Of a stretch of DNA of 64,000 bases, positions 32,332 to 40,583 are shown piece after piece. The notes under the pieces are model-generated. The model was not told the origin of the DNA and made no database searches. It saw only the letters and a program-made list of their open reading frames with translations. The DNA comes from Chloroflexota bacterium (GTDB taxonomy: Bacteria > Chloroflexota > Anaerolineae > Aggregatilineales > J027): NCBI GenBank assembly GCA_024434115.1, contig QMIT01000005.1:248001-312000 (forward strand), in the 5' to 3' direction. Both the position numbers and the translations under genes were made by a program. How positions within the stretch are numbered: the first letter of the stretch is position 1; every line of letters starts with the position of its first letter.

Positions 32332-33435
32332 TTATTCAAGCGCGGCGATGGCGTTATAGACGATTTCGAGCGTGTCATATTGATAGCTGTTGGAAAGGGC
32401 AATCACCGTGATGTCTGCTTCGGGGTCGTACCACATTTCACCCAAAAATCCGGCGGTGGCCCCGCTGTGGCCCCAAAATCCACCAAAGGGGGTTTCGGTG
32501 GAATAGATGCCCAAACCATAGGCATAGTCATCACCCAACACCGTGTCATCCAGCATTTCCGCCAGTGAATCATCCTCTAATATATTCCCATCCAAGAGCG
32601 CATGGATAAAAATGGCAAGGTCGTCCACCGTCGAAATAATGCCTCCGTCGCCAAGCCCATTGCCCTCATTGACCTCGGTCACATTTTCAATGGTGGAGTT
32701 GCCATCTTCATCCTCCGAGCCATACGCTTGGGTAATGCCACCGGGGAGGGTTTCGGATATTTCCAAATAGGTGTTGCTCATGCCAAGCGGGTCAAAGATG
32801 CGTCGGCGAAGTTGCTGGGCCAGTGATTCGCCCGTGATGTCGTTAATAATGAGTTCCAGCAGCAGATAGTTGCTATTGCAATATTCAAAATCCGTCCCCG
32901 CTTTAAACGAAGCGTCCCACCCATAGGCGTAGGTAATGGCTTCGGCGGCTGTCCATTGGTGGGTAGGATCAGTGGCAACCACTTCCCAAAATTCATCCAC
33001 AATGGAGTAGTCCGGGATGCCGCTGGTGTGGTTGAGCAGTTGGCGCACAGTCGCTGCATCCGCATTTGTCAGCGATTCGACGACCTCGTCCGGCAGATAA
33101 TCGGCGGCGGGGTCGTCCAGTGAGAGTTCCCCTTCTTCTTGAAGTTGCAACAAGATTGTCGCTACAAAGGTTTTGGTGATACTGCCAATGCGGAAACGGT
33201 CTGAGCGCTGGATAGGCACAGCCTTTTCAATATCTGCCATGCCCTGCGACACCACAATTACGCCGTCATCGGGGGTTTCAACCAGCAGCACCACCCCCGG
33301 CCCGTTGGGGTCAATTTGGTCATCAAGAACTTGCTGAAGGGCGGCTTGGGTAGAGGTGGTGGGGTCTTGGGCAAAAACGGGGAGGGCGGTCAAAGCTAAC
33401 AATAGACTGAGCAACAACAATTTAACACGCATCAT
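32332..33435 (-). CDS. Secreted serine hydrolase, class C beta-lactamase/PBP4* family
   Basis: 367 residues from an ATG with TAGGAG upstream. The signal peptide is KLLLLSLLLALTALPVFAQ, with cleavage after FAQ. The active-site motifs are S-x-x-K at 85-88 (IGSITKTF), Y-x-N in FEYCNSNY, and the third box HSG in FWGHSGATAGF. This is the pattern of DD-peptidase- and esterase-like members of the AmpC superfamily. It may trim cell-wall peptides or hydrolyse esters; a true beta-lactamase role is not implied. It is monocistronic and divergent from the cupin gene. Confidence 0.87.
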   Translation of the reverse strand: MMRVKLLLLSLLLALTALPVFAQDPTTSTQAALQQVLDDQIDPNGPGVVLLVETPDDGVIVVSQGMADIEKAVPIQRSDRFRIGSITKTFVATILLQLQEEGELSLDDPAADYLPDEVVESLTNADAATVRQLLNHTSGIPDYSIVDEFWEVVATDPTHQWTAAEAITYAYGWDASFKAGTDFEYCNSNYLLLELIINDITGESLAQQLRRRIFDPLGMSNTYLEISETLPGGITQAYGSEDEDGNSTIENVTEVNEGNGLGDGGIISTVDDLAIFIHALLDGNILEDDSLAEMLDDTVLGDDYAYGLGIYSTETPFGGFWGHSGATAGFLGEMWYDPEADITVIALSNSYQYDTLEIVYNAIAALE

Positions 33436-33627
33436 TCGCTCCTATATCAGTCAATAGCATTAACCATTCTATTGTACGGTGTATCTGCAAGCGTTCTCCA
33501 ACTTTAGGCGGATTTTGGAAGCGTGTGATTGAAATGCCGAATGGTGTTATGATATGCTATTTTATGTAGGATTTCCTAATGCCATTAGAAATAAGAAAGC
33601 GCAGTAGTTCACGAAATGGAGAATGCA

Positions 33628-34131
33628 ATGCAACCCGTAAATACCCAAATCATCCAACCCGCCGTCGGGGAATCCCTGCTGATTGGCAACAGTTTTGGGG
33701 TCGTCTTCAAAGTCTTGAGTGAAGCCACTGTCGGTTCTGTGTCCATCGTCGAACACACCCTGACACCTAAATCATTGGGGGCGGCTCCACACAAACACAC
33801 CCATGAAGATGAGGTATCGTATGTACTTGAAGGCGAACTGGCCGTGCTGCAAGGCGACGAACTGACCATCGTCGGGCCGGGGGCGTATGTGGTCAAGCCG
33901 CGCGGGATTTTCCACACCTTTTGGAATCCGGGCACGGAGATGGTGCGATTTGTGGAGATCATCGCTCCCGGTGGTTTTGAAAACTACTTTGCCGAACTTG
34001 CGCCATTGATTCCTGCGGATGCCCCGCCAGATATGGATGGGCTGTTTGCGCTCGCCGCTCGCTATGGGTTAGAATTCGATATGAGCCGCGTGTCGGTACT
34101 GCTCCAAAAATTCGGCTTGCACCTCGGGTAA
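33628..34131 (+). CDS. Cupin domain protein
   Basis: 167 residues from ATG 33628, with GGAG six bases upstream; the ATG at 33616 has no site. Cupin motif 1 is GAAPHKHTHEDEVSYVLEGE, with the metal ligands H, H and E, and motif 2 is PRGIFHTFWNPG, with the last His. The single small barrel suggests a mononuclear metal enzyme or a ligand sensor. A C-terminal helical tail of about 45 residues is not recognised. The tetR gene starts 19 bases downstream, so the two are probably one operon with the regulator controlling the cupin gene. Confidence 0.85.
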   Translation: MQPVNTQIIQPAVGESLLIGNSFGVVFKVLSEATVGSVSIVEHTLTPKSLGAAPHKHTHEDEVSYVLEGELAVLQGDELTIVGPGAYVVKPRGIFHTFWNPGTEMVRFVEIIAPGGFENYFAELAPLIPADAPPDMDGLFALAARYGLEFDMSRVSVLLQKFGLHLG

Positions 34132-34149
34132 AAAACCCAATCGGACAGA

Positions 34150-34803
34150 ATGAGCGATCAACCCACTCCCACGCCGAAACGAATCCTTTCCCCTGCCGAG
34201 CGCCGCCAGCGCAACCGCACGGAAATGATCGAGGCTATATTAGACGCTGCACGGGCTGTGATGCGCGAAGATGGTGTTGCAGCCCTCAATCTTCAGGAGG
34301 TGGCACGACGGGTCGGGATGCGTGCGCCCTCGCTGTATACGTATTTTGCCAGCAAAAACGCCATTTATGAGGCGCTGTATGTAATGGGGATACGGCTGTA
34401 TCGGGAACGGCTGACGGCGATTATTCAGACATATGGCATCACGTGGGAGGGATTGCAGGCCGGACTGACCCATTATATGACATTTGCGAAAGAATATCCC
34501 GAACTCTATCAGCTTGTATTTGAGCGACCCGTCCCCGGCTTTGTACCGTCCGAGGAAGGTAACGCGGAAGGGCGTAAGCTGATTGAATTCACCTATGAGC
34601 ATATGTCCCGTTACGTCGAGGCCGGGGTGATTACGCCGCAACTTCCTATTGAACAGGTCAGCTTTTTATTTGTCGCCTTGATGCACGGCCTAACTGCGAT
34701 GCACATGGCGAACGAACCCGACGCACCGATTGAGACCAGCCGCTTCGGGAGTCTGATTCCAGCGGCGATGGCACTGCTTCGGGCCGGGTGGTCGCCCAAA
34801 TAG
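34150..34803 (+). CDS. TetR family transcriptional regulator
   Basis: 217 residues. The N-terminal HTH is well preserved (AILDAARAVMREDGVAALNL, then LQEVARRVGMRAPSLYTYFA). The C-terminal part contains FLFVALMHGLTAMHMANEPD, the WHG/TetR_C_33-like ligand domain pattern. TetR proteins repress operons and release DNA on ligand binding. It follows a cupin gene by 19 bases and is followed by a secreted hydrolase gene after 96 bases; either could be a target. No clear palindrome is visible just upstream of the cupin gene. Confidence 0.88.
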   Translation: MSDQPTPTPKRILSPAERRQRNRTEMIEAILDAARAVMREDGVAALNLQEVARRVGMRAPSLYTYFASKNAIYEALYVMGIRLYRERLTAIIQTYGITWEGLQAGLTHYMTFAKEYPELYQLVFERPVPGFVPSEEGNAEGRKLIEFTYEHMSRYVEAGVITPQLPIEQVSFLFVALMHGLTAMHMANEPDAPIETSRFGSLIPAAMALLRAGWSPK

Positions 34804-34898
34804 AATAAGCCGCATCCGCCAAAAGTTGGTGGACATGCCCTGACAAAAGGGAATACAATACGAGAACTTGTCTTAGCGAATGCACATGGAGTGAGTGG

Positions 34899-36812
34899 AT
34901 GAACTTTTTGCGACGCAGTGTGAGTTTGGTCGTTTTAGTGACGTTACTGGTAGGTGTCATGGGGATTGCAGTGCAGTCGCCGCGTGCCTATGCCCAAGAT
35001 GATGATGTGCCGCGTTTTGAATCGGCCCCCTGTATGTTTGACATCCCGGACGGGGCAGTCGAAGGTGAGAATTTGGAATGCGGTTATTTGGTTGTGCCCG
35101 CCAACCATGCCGACCCGACTGGCCCGACAATTCGTTTAGCGGTGGCTATTGCCAAAAGTACCAATCCGACGCCTGCCCCCGACCCATTAATTATGGAGCA
35201 GGGTGGCCCCGGCGGTTCGAGTATTGATGCGTTTATTGAAGACCTGTTTGATGCCCAAGAAGTCCTGCGACTAGATCGGGATGTGATTATATTGGAGCAG
35301 CGCGGTACGTTGTATTCTGAGCCAAACTTGGTGTGCCAAGAAGTGCTGGATTTAAATGTGGAGACGCTGCAAGAAAACCTCACCACCAATGAAGAGGCCG
35401 CTCTTTCCGAAGCGGCTATCCAAGCCTGCCGCGAAAGGCTGATTACCGAAGGGGTAGATTTAAACGCCTTTGACAGCGTAGAAAACGCCGCCGATATTGC
35501 TGACCTTGTAACCGCGCTGCAACTCAGCCAAATCAATCTATACGGGGTGTCGTATGGCACGATGTTGGCGCTGCATACCCTGCGTGATTTTCCGCAAATT
35601 TTGCGCTCGGTGACGATTGACTCGGTGGTGCCGCTGCAAACGAATTTCATCCCAGAGGTACTCCAATCCGCCAGTCGAGCCTTCCGTGTACTGTTTGATA
35701 GCTGTGCGGCTGATCCAGCATGTGGTACGGCCATGCCCAACCTCGAAGCCGATTTTTATGCGCTGGTGGACGAGCTAAACACCACGCCTATCACCTTCCC
35801 GGTGGAAGACCCCGACACGGGCGAAATGTATGAGGCAGTATTGAATGGGGATCGTCTCATTGCCTACTATTTCCAACTGCTGTATGCCACTTCGATTCTG
35901 CCCTATCTGCCCAAGACGGTGTATGACATCCAAGCGGGCAACACCAGCCTGCTCTCGTTGATATCGCCCTTCCTCGATCTTGACCGGACATTCGCGGATG
36001 CCATGTATTACTCGGTGATTTGTGCCGAAGACGGCGACTACACGTTGGACGACTATGATTTTACCGATGTGCCGGAAGCGTTGATCACCGCGTTTGGGGA
36101 TGACACCATCTTGACCACCTGCGCCAGTTGGAGCGCGGAACTGCTGCCGAATACGGTAGATGATCCAGTGGTAAGTGATGTGCCCGTGATGGTGATGAGT
36201 GGTGAATTTGACCCCATTACCCCACCGTCGTTTGCTGCTGAAGCTGCCCAGACCCTCAGCCATTCCTATAATTTTGTATATCCCGGCGTTGGGCATGGCG
36301 CACTATTTGGCGGCGACTGCCCGTTGAGCATGTTTGTGGACTTCCTCGGCGACCCCTCTACCGCGCCGGATGCCACCTGTATTGGCAACATGAGTATCGA
36401 ATTCCTCCTGCCGTCATCCGACTATGTTGACCCCGAAGGTCAATTTACGGCGGCCCTGCCCGCAGGTTGGGAGGACAGTGGTGATCGCACATTGGTCAAC
36501 ACTGAAACTGGCTCACTGATGATCTTCGATGTCGTGGAAACCGAAGACGTAATGGAAGGTATCGGGGCAGCGATTTCCGCCTATGATTCCGGCGTGGATG
36601 GGGCCAACCCGGTGAATTCCCAAGATATTGATTTGGTCAATGCGACATGGAAATTGACGTTCTATCTGTCTGGCGCCAGCTACTACATCGTCGTGGGAAC
36701 CGTGCATAACGGCAAGGCCTACGTCGTCATTTTGCAGACCAGCGAAAGCCAATTTGAGGATGATGCCAACTCGCTCCAAGCGGTCTTGGACGCAATGGAA
36801 TTCACGGAGTAG
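34899..36812 (+). CDS. Secreted alpha/beta hydrolase, tripeptidyl-/prolyl-aminopeptidase like, with a C-terminal accessory domain
   Basis: 637 residues with a signal peptide (LVVLVTLLVGVMGIA, cut near AYAQ). The oxyanion segment MEQGGPGGSS and nucleophile S218 in LYGVSYGTM match the SlpD/SlpE/TAP-type peptidase group. The acid and base are in MVMSGEFDPITPP and YPGVGHGALFG. Paired cysteines are typical of exported members. From about residue 510 an extra domain follows (FTAALPAGWED to VVILQTSESQF) that resembles the N-terminal domain of the hydrolase at 57796-59328. It probably releases short peptides outside the cell. An intrinsic terminator follows. Confidence 0.85.
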   Translation: MNFLRRSVSLVVLVTLLVGVMGIAVQSPRAYAQDDDVPRFESAPCMFDIPDGAVEGENLECGYLVVPANHADPTGPTIRLAVAIAKSTNPTPAPDPLIMEQGGPGGSSIDAFIEDLFDAQEVLRLDRDVIILEQRGTLYSEPNLVCQEVLDLNVETLQENLTTNEEAALSEAAIQACRERLITEGVDLNAFDSVENAADIADLVTALQLSQINLYGVSYGTMLALHTLRDFPQILRSVTIDSVVPLQTNFIPEVLQSASRAFRVLFDSCAADPACGTAMPNLEADFYALVDELNTTPITFPVEDPDTGEMYEAVLNGDRLIAYYFQLLYATSILPYLPKTVYDIQAGNTSLLSLISPFLDLDRTFADAMYYSVICAEDGDYTLDDYDFTDVPEALITAFGDDTILTTCASWSAELLPNTVDDPVVSDVPVMVMSGEFDPITPPSFAAEAAQTLSHSYNFVYPGVGHGALFGGDCPLSMFVDFLGDPSTAPDATCIGNMSIEFLLPSSDYVDPEGQFTAALPAGWEDSGDRTLVNTETGSLMIFDVVETEDVMEGIGAAISAYDSGVDGANPVNSQDIDLVNATWKLTFYLSGASYYIVVGTVHNGKAYVVILQTSESQFEDDANSLQAVLDAMEFTE

Positions 36813-36838
36813 TAGAGTAGCCTGAACTTCAGTCATCT

Positions 36839-36871
36839 CAAGGACGAGCTAACACAGCCCGTCCTTTTTTA
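36839..36871 (+). terminator. Intrinsic terminator
   Basis: AAGGACG pairs with CGTCCTT, followed by a run of T, 27 bases after the hydrolase stop. Confidence 0.85.
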
Positions 36872-36927
36872 TTTTCGACGATTGGGGTATTTTCTGAGGC
36901 AATGCACCGGATTCTAAGGATATTGAA

Positions 36928-37254
36928 GTGCGAAAAGAATACAACAAACTCATTCGTGATCGTATACCGGAAATTATTGAGGCGGCGGGACAGTCATATT
37001 CGCTGGAAGAAATCGAAGACGATCAGGTTTTTCGGGAATTATTGTTTCAAAAGCTCGTGGAGGAGGTCGCAGAGGTCGTCGAGGCTGCACCGGACAAGAT
37101 TGCGACAGAATTAGCCGATCTGTATGAGGTTATGGATGCGATCCGATCGCTTTATGGGATCGCTGAACAGCAAATAATCGAGCTTCAAACCTCTCGGCGC
37201 CATGAACGAGGTGGCTTCCAAAAACGGCTCAAATTGCTTTGGGTGGAGGAATAA
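36928..37254 (+). CDS. MazG-like nucleoside triphosphate pyrophosphohydrolase
   Basis: 108 residues from a GTG start. The opening YNKLIRDRIPEIIEAAGQ is the hallmark of the short phosphoribosyl-ATP pyrophosphohydrolase-like group. The metal-binding acidic helices KLVEEVAEVVEA and ELADLYEVMDAI carry the EExxE and ExxD pattern of all-alpha NTP pyrophosphatases. Such enzymes hydrolyse non-canonical or excess NTPs to NMP and PPi. Adenine deaminase starts 20 bases downstream, so the operon looks devoted to nucleotide clean-up and base salvage. Confidence 0.85.
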   Translation: MRKEYNKLIRDRIPEIIEAAGQSYSLEEIEDDQVFRELLFQKLVEEVAEVVEAAPDKIATELADLYEVMDAIRSLYGIAEQQIIELQTSRRHERGGFQKRLKLLWVEE

Positions 37255-37274
37255 TTTAGGAGGAGTGGTGAAAA

Positions 37275-38981
37275 ATGCCGCTGTTGAATCGGATTCAGGC
37301 CGCGCGGGGCGACAAACCCTGCGATTTGGTATTAACCAATCTCAAGCTGGTGAACTTGCATACGGGCGAAATCTATCCCACTGAGATTGCGATTGAAGGC
37401 AGCCATGTGGTTGGGACTGGCGTGGGTTATGAAGGTGTAAATCGGCTCGACCTCGGTGGACGTTTTATCGCCCCGGCTTTGATTGACGCGCATGTGCATA
37501 TCGAAAGCAGTTTGTGTACCCCGCCTGAATTTGCACGGGCTGTCTTGGCGCATGGCGTGACGACGGTCATCACTGACCCGCACGAAATCGCCAATGTGCT
37601 GGGGTTGGAGGGCATCCGCTTCATGATTGATGCGGCCAAGTTTGGGGCGCTGAATATGTATCTGATGGCGTCTAGCTGTGTGCCCGCCACCCATATGGAG
37701 ACCGCCGGAGCAAGCCTTGATGCCGAAATGCTGGCGACCCTGCTGAGTAATCGGTGGGTGTTGGGGCTGGCGGAGATGATGAATTATCCCGGTGTGGTAT
37801 ATGCTGATCCGCAGGTGCTTGAAAAATTGCAGACCTTTAAGGGCCGGGTGCTGGATGGGCACTGTCCGGGATTGACGGGCAAGCCGCTGAATGCCTATGC
37901 TGCCGCTGGAATTCAAAGCGACCACGAATCTACAACAGTTGAGGAAGCGCGGGAAAAACTGCGGGCCGGATTGCATTTGTTTATCCGTGAGGCCACCAAC
38001 GCGCATAATCTTGAACCGCTGCTGCCCGTGATTACGCCCCAGAACAGTCGGTGTATTTCGTTTTGCACCGATGACCGCCAACCCGCCGATTTGTTGGATC
38101 AGGGTTCGATTGATTATATGGTGCGCGTGGCGATTGCGGGGGGCATTGACCCGATTGAAGCCCTGCGCATGGGCAGTTTAAACACCGCGCAGTATTTCCG
38201 ATTGCATGATATGGGGGCGATTGCGCCGGGGTATTGGGCCGATATGATCGTCTTTAGCGATTTACAGTCCCCACATGCCGAAATGGTCTTTCGTGGCGGG
38301 AAGGTGGTGGCGGAAAATGGCCGAATCACGGAGGAAGTCTATCGCCCCTCATTAGCCCCGATGCGAAATTCCATGAATGTGCGCTGGGATCGGGTGAATT
38401 TTCGAATCCCCGCCGCTGGTTCCCGTATCCGCGTGATTGGCAGCATCCCCGATCAATTGGTGACGCAGCATTTAATTGAGGATACCCCGGTGCGTGATGG
38501 TTATGTGGAGGCGGATGTCAGCCGTGACCTGCTCAAAATGGCGGTGATTGAACGACATCGCAGTAGTGGTAATGTCGGCTTGGGGTTGATTAGGGGCATC
38601 GGCTTGCAACGCGGGGCCATGGCGGGCACAGTGGCCCACGACCATCATAATTTGGTAGTGATTGGCGCGGATGACATCAGTATGCTGAATGCGGCGAGGG
38701 CCGTCAGCGATATGGGGGGTGGGTTGGTCGTGATGGATGGAGAGCAGATGCTGGCGAGTCTGCCACTGCCAATCGCGGGATTGATGAGTGACCAACCGAT
38801 TGAAACTGTGCGGCGCTGTATGGATGATTTATTGAAGGCCGCGCATGAATTGGGGTCGCCGTTGCATGACCCGTTTATGGCGATGAGTTTTATGGCGTTG
38901 GAGGTGATCCCCAGTCTGAAATTAACCGATATTGGATTGGTGGATGTAGATCAATTTCAGCGGGTGGAGTTGTTCATATAG
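37275..38981 (+). CDS. ade: Adenine deaminase
   Basis: 568 residues, the usual length, from an ATG with AGGAGG upstream. The amidohydrolase metal site starts with DAHVHIESSL (H73 and H75) and continues with TVITDPHEIANVLG and SDHESTTVEEA. The C-terminal Ade domain has NVGLGLIRGIGLQRGAMAGT, AHDHHNLVVIGAD and the closing ALEVIPSLKLTDIGLVDVDQ. The enzyme converts adenine to hypoxanthine and ammonia in the cytosol, for purine salvage or nitrogen supply. It shares an operon with the MazG-like pyrophosphohydrolase. Confidence 0.95.
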   Translation: MPLLNRIQAARGDKPCDLVLTNLKLVNLHTGEIYPTEIAIEGSHVVGTGVGYEGVNRLDLGGRFIAPALIDAHVHIESSLCTPPEFARAVLAHGVTTVITDPHEIANVLGLEGIRFMIDAAKFGALNMYLMASSCVPATHMETAGASLDAEMLATLLSNRWVLGLAEMMNYPGVVYADPQVLEKLQTFKGRVLDGHCPGLTGKPLNAYAAAGIQSDHESTTVEEAREKLRAGLHLFIREATNAHNLEPLLPVITPQNSRCISFCTDDRQPADLLDQGSIDYMVRVAIAGGIDPIEALRMGSLNTAQYFRLHDMGAIAPGYWADMIVFSDLQSPHAEMVFRGGKVVAENGRITEEVYRPSLAPMRNSMNVRWDRVNFRIPAAGSRIRVIGSIPDQLVTQHLIEDTPVRDGYVEADVSRDLLKMAVIERHRSSGNVGLGLIRGIGLQRGAMAGTVAHDHHNLVVIGADDISMLNAARAVSDMGGGLVVMDGEQMLASLPLPIAGLMSDQPIETVRRCMDDLLKAAHELGSPLHDPFMAMSFMALEVIPSLKLTDIGLVDVDQFQRVELFI

Positions 38982-39073
38982 CTATTAAGCCCTTATGCAA
39001 AAATTCTAAATGGGCAGACCCTCACCTATGTTATGCTCAAACAAGGATCAACTTTGCTAAGAGGGAAAACGAA

Positions 39074-39571
39074 ATGTTGACGATTCGGCCCGCCGAACTA
39101 CAGGATGCCGCCGCGATTGCTGCCATTTATAACGAAGGGATTCGCGGACGGTCAGCCACCTTTGAAACCCAAGAGCGCACCCCACAGGATATCGCGGCTT
39201 GGTTTAATTCGGAGCGTCATCCGCTTTTGGTCGGCATCCGTGATGGGGAGGTCGTCGGATGGATTCACGCCTCGACGTATCGCACCCGTGAGTGTTATGC
39301 CGGAATTGCCGAATTTTCGGTGTATGTGGCAGGCCAGGCACAGGGGCAGGGTGTTGGCAATGCACTGATGGCAGCGTTCATTCCGGCGTGTGAGAGGGCA
39401 GGTTTCTGGAAAATACTTTCGCGCATATTTGTGGAAAACACGGCCTCGCGTCAGCTTTGCCAAAAACATGGTTTCCGCGAAGTGGGGGTCTATGAAAAAC
39501 ACGGCAAATTGGACGGCGTGTGGCGAGATGTGGTGATTGTCGAACGGCTGCTTGAGGCGAATTTGGACTAA
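39074..39571 (+). CDS. GNAT N-acetyltransferase, phosphinothricin/ArsN1-like
   Basis: 165 residues from an ATG with AGAGGGA upstream. The start IRPAELQDAAAIAAIYNEGI and the segment SATFETQERT are typical of the PAT/Bar and ArsN1 group. The acetyl-CoA loop is AGQAQGQGVGNALM (Q/R-x-x-G-x-G/A). The later NTASRQLCQKHGFREVGVYE and DGVWRDVVIVERLL complete the family pattern. Members acetylate the amino group of phosphinothricin, arsinothricin or methionine sulfoximine. The true substrate is unknown. Its stop overlaps the convergent glycosyltransferase gene by four bases. Confidence 0.87.
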   Translation: MLTIRPAELQDAAAIAAIYNEGIRGRSATFETQERTPQDIAAWFNSERHPLLVGIRDGEVVGWIHASTYRTRECYAGIAEFSVYVAGQAQGQGVGNALMAAFIPACERAGFWKILSRIFVENTASRQLCQKHGFREVGVYEKHGKLDGVWRDVVIVERLLEANLD

Positions 39572-40572
39572 TCCTGTTGTTCCCGCCAAGCCCGATACAG
39601 GCGTGCCCAAAAACCGATGCCCCACGCGACATGCAGCGTGGCAAATACCAGCGGTACACGCCACATTTGCGACTGCTGCTCGGCGGGATCGTCCACATTT
39701 TCGTGGATGGTTTGGATCGTAGCGATGCCCATCACGACACCGTAGAGCATCAATACAAACTGCCACAGCGCGGCGGCCCGTTTCCAAAAAAGGCCGATGA
39801 TGCCCCCGCCGAATAATCCCGCCACAAACAGCGGGGCGACCAGATGACGAGGGCGCAAGGATTCTGGCATGGTCAGGGCGACTTGGGCCTTGCCATAGCC
39901 ATAATTGAAATACTGCTGCCAGAGCTTATCCAGCGACTGCCGCCCGATGTAGGTCGAGTGGATGTCCTGTGATAAATACACCACCCCGCCCGCCTGCCGA
40001 ATCTGATAATTCAACATATAGTCTTCGTTGGGGTGATACTGTGGCTCAAATTTGCCGATACGCTCAAATACGCCACGCGGCCATGCCCCCAAAAAAACCG
40101 TATCCGTCGGGCCGCTTTGGTCGCTGGTCTTAAAACCGCTTGGCACAGCGAACCATGAGGCGTTGGCGGTGGCAATGGCGCGACCCATCGGCGTGACCCC
40201 GACGGCATTTTGTTTGCCCCCGACGTTATCCGCTCCCGTTTCTTGTAGAACACGTACACAAGTGGCTACATAATCCGGCGCGAGCAGGGTATGACCATCC
40301 ACCCGCACGACGTAGTCACCGCCTGCGTGGTCAATCAGAGTATTGAGGCCGTGCGCTTGCAGGCGCTCTAGGTTGGGGAAAATGCGGATACGCGGGTCAT
40401 TCAATGCCTGAATTTTCGCCACCGTGTCGTCATTCGATTCTCCATCGGCAATCAAGATTTCCATGCGATCTGCCGGGTAATCCTGCTGCAAAATCGCGCT
40501 AAGGCACTGCTCAATAAATGCCGACTCGTTGCGGACGGGCATGATGATGCTGACAAAGGGCAGGGTGGTCAT
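39568..40572 (-). CDS. Family 2 glycosyltransferase, ExoA-like
   Basis: 334 residues from ATG 40572, with CGGAG upstream; a GTG two codons earlier is possible. The GT-A core shows SIIMPVRNESAFIEQCL, the ILIADGESNDDT donor loop, VVRVDGHTLL as the DxD equivalent (DGH), and PNEDYMLNYQIR as the catalytic ED motif. Three C-terminal hydrophobic segments follow (LVAPLFVAGLFGGGIIGLF onward). The closest described type is the succinoglycan enzyme ExoA, a membrane-linked transferase acting on a lipid-linked acceptor. It lies 11 bases after the triple L7/L12-domain gene on the same strand, an odd pairing. Confidence 0.85.
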   Translation of the reverse strand: MTTLPFVSIIMPVRNESAFIEQCLSAILQQDYPADRMEILIADGESNDDTVAKIQALNDPRIRIFPNLERLQAHGLNTLIDHAGGDYVVRVDGHTLLAPDYVATCVRVLQETGADNVGGKQNAVGVTPMGRAIATANASWFAVPSGFKTSDQSGPTDTVFLGAWPRGVFERIGKFEPQYHPNEDYMLNYQIRQAGGVVYLSQDIHSTYIGRQSLDKLWQQYFNYGYGKAQVALTMPESLRPRHLVAPLFVAGLFGGGIIGLFWKRAAALWQFVLMLYGVVMGIATIQTIHENVDDPAEQQSQMWRVPLVFATLHVAWGIGFWARLYRAWREQQD

Positions 40573-40583
40573 GGGCACTCCGA

